DNA of 64,000 nt from Bacillota bacterium (GTDB taxonomy: Bacteria; Bacillota; Clostridia; Oscillospirales; Acutalibacteraceae), in the NCBI GenBank assembly GCA_021771115.1, contig JAETPP010000002.1:1-64000 (forward strand). Reading direction: 5' to 3'. Below the pieces are notes generated by a model. The model did not search any database. It was not told the DNA's origin and saw only the letters and a list, made by a program, of their open reading frames with translations. Positions 59,214-64,000 of this stretch are shown here, in pieces. The position numbers and the translations under genes were made by a program. Numbering within the stretch: the first letter of the stretch is position 1; every line of letters begins with the position of its first letter.

Positions 59214-59669
59214 TCAGGAAGCTTCCTGCTCAAAGGAAAGAAGCCGCTGCACGCAGTCCGTAAAAAAGCGCTCCAGCTCCTCCCGCAGCTTGTCCCGGCA
59301 GGCCCGATAGGCCTCCAGGTCCTGCCCGAAGGGGTCCGCTATGTAGCTGGGGAGATAGATCTTTTGCGCGGGCACTCCCGCCTGCTCCAAAATATAGCCG
59401 TGAGTTTTGGACATGGTGAAAAACAGATCCCAAACGGGGATCTCCTCGCCGGTCAAGCGCCTGGCTTCATGCCCCTCGATGGAAACGCCGATCTCCCGGC
59501 AGGCCTTTACGGCGTTTTCCGCCGCCGGGTCGCCCTCCACCGCGGAAAGCCCCGCGCTTTGGCACAGTACCTTTTCCTCCAGGCCCTTTTCCTGCATCAT
59601 CTGGCGGAAGATCCCCTCCGCCATAGGGCTTCTGCAGGTATTGCCCGTGCAGACAAACAATATTTTCAT
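59214..59669 (-). CDS. Low-molecular-weight protein-tyrosine/arginine phosphatase
   Basis: 151 residues. The active-site loop is VCTGNTCRSPMAEG (CX5R, about 7-20) and the general acid lies in IADPFGQD (about 115). The Thr in the loop (CTGNTCRS) resembles YwlE-type protein-arginine phosphatases. Start MKILFVCTG is chosen by family comparison, with AGAAAGGTT 12 bases upstream. First gene of a long minus-strand run, behind a good promoter. Confidence 0.92.
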   Translation of the reverse strand: MKILFVCTGNTCRSPMAEGIFRQMMQEKGLEEKVLCQSAGLSAVEGDPAAENAVKACREIGVSIEGHEARRLTGEEIPVWDLFFTMSKTHGYILEQAGVPAQKIYLPSYIADPFGQDLEAYRACRDKLREELERFFTDCVQRLLSFEQEAS

Positions 59670-59733
59670 GGCTCGCTGAACCTTTCTGCTTTGCATCAAA
59701 TTTACTTTCCCCCATGGGGTGATGTTCTTATCA

Positions 59734-59762
59734 AGTATACCATTATCTTCTCCGGCTTTCAA
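59734..59762 (-). promoter_or_regulatory. Sigma-A promoter of the phosphatase-rimI-tsaD run
   Basis: Minus strand TTGAAA (59757-59762), 17 bp, TATACT (59734-59739). Confidence 0.75.
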
Positions 59763-59871
59763 GGCTCAGTAGAAAGGGAGAAATTGTTTTTGGGGGGCTT
59801 CTAAGGACCCGGGCGGCGGCATATAACTTGTCTATCACAGCATCATTTTTAGGAAAGCGAGGTGAGCTGCC

Positions 59872-60102
59872 ATCGAAGCACTGACATTGGCAGACGGCGA
59901 GCTGTTTATTTCCGACCTGGGAGAGGATAAGACTATCTCCGTGGACGGGCAGCCCGCCCAGCTCGGCAGATACGCCGCGATCAAACGCTCTTCCGGCGGG
60001 CAGTTCCGCGTTGTGGAGGTAAGCTCAGATCTCCGGCATCTGCTGAAAAAATACGGACTTGAAAAACAATCGATAGGAAGGGTCGTACCTACATGGAAGT
60101 AA
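59872..60102 (+). CDS. Small protein of unknown function, first gene of the DUF2589 cluster
   Basis: About 76 residues, beta-rich (LADGELFISDLGEDKTISVD, GGQFRVVEVSSDLRHLLKKYG). The start is unusual: the frame opens after a TGA at 59863 and contains no ATG or GTG. GAGGTGA lies six bases before an ATC codon (59872), giving (M)EALTLADGEL; CTG at 59881 and TTG at 59887 (the ORF-track start) are too far from that site. ATC initiation is therefore proposed. It overlaps the next gene by ten bases. No family recognised. Confidence 0.55.
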   Translation: MEALTLADGELFISDLGEDKTISVDGQPAQLGRYAAIKRSSGGQFRVVEVSSDLRHLLKKYGLEKQSIGRVVPTWK

Positions 60103-60536
60103 CATTTCAGGATCTGATCACTTCGATCGGCGTTTCCGTTCAGGAAGCCAGAAGAGCCATAGAAGACGCCGCTATGGAGCTGTATTTTCAGGGGTATGAA
60201 AAAGACAGCGCGGATCAACCGGTCTATACCCCCATTCAAAGACGCATTCGACTGCCTCTGGGAACGGCCTCCGGGAAGATCCTGGAGGTCCCCGTTACCG
60301 CGTTGTATCATCACAATGTGATGGAGCTGGACAATGTGACCGTCAAGCTGAAATTTCTGCCCTGCGGAGTGTCCCAAAGCGGCGAAAAGAAAGGTTTGCT
60401 GCTGGACGTTCAGCCTTCGGAAAACGAGGAACACCCGGAGCTGCCTTACAGCGAGCTTTCCCTCTCTTTTCAAAGCTCCTCCGCCCCGGAGGGAATGGCC
60501 CGGGTCAACGAGCACTCCCTCAAGCCGCTTTCTTAG
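60093..60536 (+). CDS. DUF2589-like protein of unknown function
   Basis: 147 residues. An N-terminal helical part (about 5-35, LITSIGVSVQEARRAIEDAAMELY) is followed by a beta-rich core with VPVTALYHHNVMELDNVTVKLKFLP (about 68-92), which parallels the VPLISLVPMPAFTMDEATVDFNMEV core of the clear DUF2589 protein two frames downstream, so the two are probably distant paralogues. No signal peptide. Ribosome site GGAAGGG about ten bases before the ATG. Function unknown. Confidence 0.6.
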   Translation: MEVTFQDLITSIGVSVQEARRAIEDAAMELYFQGYEKDSADQPVYTPIQRRIRLPLGTASGKILEVPVTALYHHNVMELDNVTVKLKFLPCGVSQSGEKKGLLLDVQPSENEEHPELPYSELSLSFQSSSAPEGMARVNEHSLKPLS

Positions 60537-60603
60537 CCGGACGGCGTGAATTTCAGAAAGCTTTTTCCGCAAACAACAACCTTGAAGGAAGGAACAAAAC
60601 CGC

Positions 60604-61197
60604 ATGCCAAACCAAATGACAACACCCGGAACCAACGATGTGACGGAAGCCTTTGCCGGACTGCCCTTGGGCCTTCTGGTCTGCCAGCCCATTTTAGAAG
60701 TTGCGAAGGGTCAGCTTGCCCTGTGCCGGGTCTACATCGACCAGCTTTTAGAGCTTGCGTATATTGACCCCAATGATCCCGACAAGGGCACCCGCACCAT
60801 TTCCTTCACCTTTGACCGGCTGATCGTCGACAAGGTCACCGGCAAGGAGACCACCAAGCCCATGACCCTGAACGTGCCGCTGATCTCTCTGGTGCCCATG
60901 CCCGCCTTCACCATGGATGAAGCCACCGTGGATTTCAACATGGAGGTCAAGGAATCCACAGTGGATACCAGCGATTCCTCTTCCGGGTTTTCCACCACCG
61001 AATCCTTTAATTTCTGGGGCTGCAGCGCTTCCATTACCGGAAATGTTTCGGCGAACAATTCCCATACCAGAAGCACAGATAACACCGCCAAATACACCAT
61101 TCACGCCAGGGCCGTGCAGCAGCCGCCCACAGAGGGCATGGCAAAGCTCACCTCACTGTTCGCTTCCAGCATAGAGCCCTATGAAAAAAACCAGTGA
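60604..61197 (+). CDS. DUF2589 protein
   Basis: 197 residues. An N-terminal amphipathic/helical region (about 15-50, FAGLPLGLLVCQPILEVAKG) precedes the DUF2589 hallmark VPLISLVPMPAFTMDEATVDFNMEVK (about 95-120). The tail is Ser/Thr-rich (STVDTSDSSSGFSTTESFNF) with SITGNVSANNSHTRSTDNTAKYTIHARA, again typical of the family. DUF2589 has no known function. GAAGGAAGGAAC lies about ten bases before the ATG. Middle gene of a four-gene cluster. Confidence 0.75.
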   Translation: MPNQMTTPGTNDVTEAFAGLPLGLLVCQPILEVAKGQLALCRVYIDQLLELAYIDPNDPDKGTRTISFTFDRLIVDKVTGKETTKPMTLNVPLISLVPMPAFTMDEATVDFNMEVKESTVDTSDSSSGFSTTESFNFWGCSASITGNVSANNSHTRSTDNTAKYTIHARAVQQPPTEGMAKLTSLFASSIEPYEKNQ

Positions 61198-61227
61198 GCT
61201 TTTCTGAAAGCAGTTTAGGAGAACAAC

Positions 61228-61872
61228 ATGCATTTCCCTCCCATCAGCGGCTTTCCCCCTGAATGTGACCCGGCGCGCGCCAACTGGAAAAACCTGTTTT
61301 CTTTTCCCAGCCAGCCCAGCGTCCCCCAGGCACAGAGCACACTGCTTGGCGCCGATGAGCTTTACCGGTACATGTACCCCATCGATCCCCGCAAAAATGA
61401 CCGCATTGTGATCGGTGTATACACTTCGGGAACGCGGACCACTTCCAAAAAGGAGCTAAAGCCCATTTATGACCTGGCGGGGATCCCCCTTTGCTGCCAC
61501 AGCTGCGGCGCGCCGATCCCGGAGATCATTGCCAATGTGGGAGGCCGCCCTACCCCCACTGGTCTCTATTCCCTGATCGGCGACCATCAACCGCCCACTG
61601 TTTTATACGAGCTGTTGTCAGACATTGGAAAGCTGTCAAACGCGATCTTTGGAAAGCTGGGCCACGCGGCCTTTCGGATCCAGAACAGCGGCCCGCCCCT
61701 GACACTTTACGAATTTAAGGTAAATAACATTCTTTTTCAGACCAAGTCCCGTGATCTGGCGGTAAGGCTCTCCCACCAGGAGCCCCTGGCCGTTTCCTAC
61801 GGCTACTCCAGCCAGTTCCTGTACCCCCACTGCGAAGCATGCAGCAACACCCAGGGCAGGCTGCTCTGGTAG
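61228..61872 (+). CDS. Protein of unknown function, last gene of the DUF2589 cluster
   Basis: 214 residues, no signal peptide. An N-terminal Pro-rich stretch (HFPPISGFPPECDP) leads to a basic region (DPRKNDRIVIGVYTSGTRTT), a CCHSCGAPIP motif (about 90-99) and a late HCEACS pair (about 202-207) that together could bind one metal. TAGGAGAACAAC precedes the ATG; 30 bp from the DUF2589 gene, so same operon. I recognise no family. Confidence 0.55.
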   Translation: MHFPPISGFPPECDPARANWKNLFSFPSQPSVPQAQSTLLGADELYRYMYPIDPRKNDRIVIGVYTSGTRTTSKKELKPIYDLAGIPLCCHSCGAPIPEIIANVGGRPTPTGLYSLIGDHQPPTVLYELLSDIGKLSNAIFGKLGHAAFRIQNSGPPLTLYEFKVNNILFQTKSRDLAVRLSHQEPLAVSYGYSSQFLYPHCEACSNTQGRLLW

Positions 61873-61891
61873 ACTCAGGCACGCACAGGCA

Positions 61892-61930
61892 AAAGGACCG
61901 TCCTGTTCCTTAGAGCAGGACGGTCCCTTT
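61892..61930. terminator. Bidirectional terminator between convergent genes
   Basis: AAAGGACCGTCCTG (61892-61905) pairs with CAGGACGGTCCCTTT (61916-61930), followed by AGTTTTTC. It ends the DUF2589 cluster and, on the other strand, rlmA. Confidence 0.8.
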
Positions 61931-62774
61931 AGTTTTTCTCTTTCCGGTTAACCAAAAAATCAAAGGAGATCTCTGTGGAAAAGCCCTTTGTTTCCCGCAG
62001 TCTTCTGCCGCCTGCCACATCGGTTTTCCAGTAATAGGGCGTCATGGAGAACAGGTCCAGGGCCGTTTGGGCGTCCGGGATCCACAGCTCTTTTTTTACC
62101 TCCCGGCGGGAGACAAAGGAAAAGCCGGGGTATTCCGTATCCTGGCGCTCGTTTTCATAGGGCTTCTCGTACAGGATCTCCTTGAGGCCCATCAGGTGCC
62201 GTTCTCCCGGCACGGCATAGAGGAAAAAGCCGCCGGGCTTTGTTACCCTGGCAAATTCCTCCTGCGCCAGGGGAGAAAACACATCGATCAGCAGGTCGCA
62301 GAAGCTATCCGGCACGGGGATGGAAAAGCTGCTTGCCACGGCAAAGGAAATGCCCTTGTACTTCCCCGACGCCGCTTTTACCGCCGCCTTGGAAATGTCA
62401 AAGGCGTAAAGCTCCGCCCGGGGAAAGGCGTTTCGCAGAGCCCCCGTATAATAGCCCTCTCCGCAGCCGGCGTCCAGAAGTACGGCGTTTTCCGGGCTGA
62501 TTTTTCCTTCCTTCAGGCAATCGGCCGCAAGGCCGCACAGCGCTTCCCGAAAGCATTCGTAATAGCCCCCCTCCAAAAACCGGCGGCGGCTTTCCACCAT
62601 TTCTTTCGTATCGCCGGGAAGCTTTGAGTGCATTTTATGAGAGGGCAGCAGATGAAAATACCCCTGCCTAGCTCGGTCAAAGCCATGGCCCAGGGCGCAT
62701 ACCGCCCCCAGCCCTTCCGGCTGCAGCGCCCCGCCGCAGACAGGGCAGCAAAATCCGATTTTCTGCGAGTCCAT
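61929..62774 (-). CDS. 23S rRNA (guanine-N1) methyltransferase, RlmA family
   Basis: 281 residues. N-terminal zinc finger FCCPVCGGAL...CALGHGFDRARQGYFHLL (about 6-40) is the RlmA signature; the methyltransferase core has VLLDAGCGEGYYTGAL (motif I, about 95-110) and LYAFDISKAAVKAAS. RlmA enzymes methylate G745 or G748 of 23S rRNA; RlmA(II) members can confer macrolide resistance, and the two types cannot be told apart here. Start MDSQKIGF follows AAGGCGGCT, seven bases after the polA stop; the ORF-track start lies inside polA. Confidence 0.88.
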   Translation of the reverse strand: MDSQKIGFCCPVCGGALQPEGLGAVCALGHGFDRARQGYFHLLPSHKMHSKLPGDTKEMVESRRRFLEGGYYECFREALCGLAADCLKEGKISPENAVLLDAGCGEGYYTGALRNAFPRAELYAFDISKAAVKAASGKYKGISFAVASSFSIPVPDSFCDLLIDVFSPLAQEEFARVTKPGGFFLYAVPGERHLMGLKEILYEKPYENERQDTEYPGFSFVSRREVKKELWIPDAQTALDLFSMTPYYWKTDVAGGRRLRETKGFSTEISFDFLVNRKEKN

Positions 62775-62781
62775 AGCCGCC

Positions 62782-64000
62782 TTATCCCTTCGCGTCGTAC
62801 CAGGTTTTCCCGGCATGGGCGTCCGCCACCATGGGAACGGAGAGATCCACCGCCCGTTCCATTTCCTCGGTGAGCAAAAGCTTTACCTGCTCCGCTTCCT
62901 CCTCCGGGCATTCCACGATGAGCTCGTCATGTACCTGTAAAATCAGCTTTGCCTGAAGCTTTTCCCGCTCCAGCCGGCTGCTGACACGGATCATGGCGAT
63001 TTTGATGATATCAGCGGCCGCGCCCTGAATGGGCATATTCCGGGCCACCCGCTCCCCGAAGGCACGCATATTGAAATTGGTGCTGCGAAGCTCCGGCAGA
63101 TAGCGCCTGCGCCCGAAAATGGTCTCCACAAAGCCGTTTTCTCTGGCCTCCTCCGCCACCCGCTTCATATAGGCGTCCACACCGGAATAATTCTTCAAAT
63201 ACTCCTTGATATATTCCCCCGCCTCCTTGACGGAGACCCCGATATCCTTGGAAAGGGAAAAGGCGCCGATGCCGTACACAATGCCGAAATTTACGGCCTT
63301 TGCGTGGCTGCGCATTTCCGGCGTGACCATTTCCTGGGGCATGTTGAACACTCTGGCGGCGGTGGAGGAATGGATATCCCTGCCCGCCAAAAAGTCCTCC
63401 CGCATGGCGCTGTCGTTTGCCACGTGGGCCAGCACCCGCAGCTCGATCTGGGAATAGTCCGCGTCCACCAGCACCCCGGTTTCCGCGGCGAAAAATTTTC
63501 TGAGCTCTCTGCCGATGGCGGTGCGCACCGGGATATTCTGCAAATTCGGCTCCGTGCTGGAAATGCGGCCGGTGCGGGTCTCTGTCTGGTTAAAATTGGA
63601 ATGGATGCGCCCATCCGGGCCGATCACCTTCAACAGCCCGTCGCAGTAGGTGGATTTCAGCTTTGCCACTGTGCGGTAGCGCAGCACCTCGTCCACCACC
63701 GGGTGAAGATACCTTACTTCCTCCAGCACATCGGCATTGGTGGACCAGCCGCTTTTCGTCTTTTTTCCGTGGGGCAGGCCCAGCTTGTCAAACAGCGCCT
63801 CCCCCAGCTGCTTGGGAGAATTGATATTGAATTCATAGCCCACCTGCTCCACAATGGAATCGTGCAGCGCGGCGACTTCTCTTTCCAGTTCCTTTCCATA
63901 GGTCTCAATGCTGTTTTTATCCACGTAGAAGCCCACGTGCTCCATCTGCGCCAGCACATAGGCAAGGGGGATCTCAATATTTTCCAAAAGCTCCCTTTGC
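62782..64000 (-). CDS. polA: DNA polymerase I, C-terminal part (gene continues beyond window)
   Basis: 406 residues of the polymerase domain are visible; the N-terminal exonuclease part lies beyond 64000. Motif A VDADYSQIELR, motif B RSHAKAVNFGIVYGIG with the O-helix residues, and motif C LQVHDELIVECPEEE are all intact. The frame stays open to the window edge (QRELLENIEIPLAYVL), so the ORF-track start is internal. rlmA follows seven bases later and is probably co-transcribed. Confidence 0.97.
   Translation of the reverse strand, partial: QRELLENIEIPLAYVLAQMEHVGFYVDKNSIETYGKELEREVAALHDSIVEQVGYEFNINSPKQLGEALFDKLGLPHGKKTKSGWSTNADVLEEVRYLHPVVDEVLRYRTVAKLKSTYCDGLLKVIGPDGRIHSNFNQTETRTGRISSTEPNLQNIPVRTAIGRELRKFFAAETGVLVDADYSQIELRVLAHVANDSAMREDFLAGRDIHSSTAARVFNMPQEMVTPEMRSHAKAVNFGIVYGIGAFSLSKDIGVSVKEAGEYIKEYLKNYSGVDAYMKRVAEEARENGFVETIFGRRRYLPELRSTNFNMRAFGERVARNMPIQGAAADIIKIAMIRVSSRLEREKLQAKLILQVHDELIVECPEEEAEQVKLLLTEEMERAVDLSVPMVADAHAGKTWYDAKG

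Noticed and set aside
59810-59871. Sigma-E/K-like promoter before the DUF2589 cluster (CATATAACT)
   Set aside because: The -10 deviates and no -35 (AC at 16-17 bp or an ATA-type box) fits, so sporulation control is not claimed.
1-64000. tRNA, rRNA, phage and complete insertion-sequence genes
   Set aside because: None recognised on either strand by eye; small tRNAs could still be missed without a covariance search, for example tRNAscan-SE.

Overview
The window looks like a chromosome segment of an endospore-forming Gram-positive Clostridia, most likely a gut Oscillospiraceae/Ruminococcaceae-type bacterium. Supporting this are a spo0A gene, a Cys-rich gene behind a sigma-K-like promoter, two T-box leaders, two cobalamin riboswitches, S-layer-homology (SLH) surface proteins, ECF transport and clean sigma-A promoters (TTGACA-N17-TATAAT type). 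No rRNA, tRNA, phage or CRISPR locus was seen.

Layout. 1-3.1 kb: partial D,D-carboxypeptidase, spo0A (with a receiver domain that has lost its phosphorylation residues) and a PfkB sugar kinase, all on the minus strand. 3.3-19.7 kb: the centrepiece, two divergent transcription units, each headed by its own cobalamin riboswitch. To the left is a 3046-residue SLH surface protein carrying an alpha/alpha-toroid plus DUF4430 pair, the two-domain architecture of animal intrinsic factor/transcobalamin. To the right is a four-gene operon: SLH-anchored alpha/alpha toroid, membrane-anchored DUF4430 protein, EcfT, and an EcfA-EcfA'-S fusion. Together they look like a surface corrinoid capture and import system.

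19.8-21.2 kb: a probable late-sporulation Cys-rich gene and a small zinc-ribbon gene. 21.2-31.3 kb: a carbohydrate island (DUF4838 hydrolase, two ABC permeases, lipoprotein, YesM/YesN-like two-component system) flanked by a 138-bp direct repeat whose copies lie exactly 10,000 bp apart. 31.3-31.9 kb: an XRE regulator and a candidate type I toxin with a convergent antisense RNA. 31.9-36 kb: a leucine T-box operon tam-leuA-leuB. 36-39.4 kb: DHHW protein, a MITE-like element and a secreted lipase-like protein. 39.8-42.7 kb: a FecBCD-type metal-chelate ABC transporter. 42.7-45.1 kb: RhuM-family gene, DUF308 protein, GNAT. 45.2-48 kb: a T-box-controlled XRE-cupin-acyl-CoA synthetase fusion. 48.1-52.4 kb: murE, pepC, murF. 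52.4-59.8 kb: a long minus-strand run (LMW phosphatase, rimI, tsaD, GNAT, ilvB, ilvN, YhhN, methyltransferase). 59.9-61.9 kb: an uncharacterised plus-strand cluster with at least one DUF2589 protein. 61.9-64 kb: rlmA and partial polA.

All coordinates and motifs were read by eye. Family names come from recognised motifs, not from database searches.
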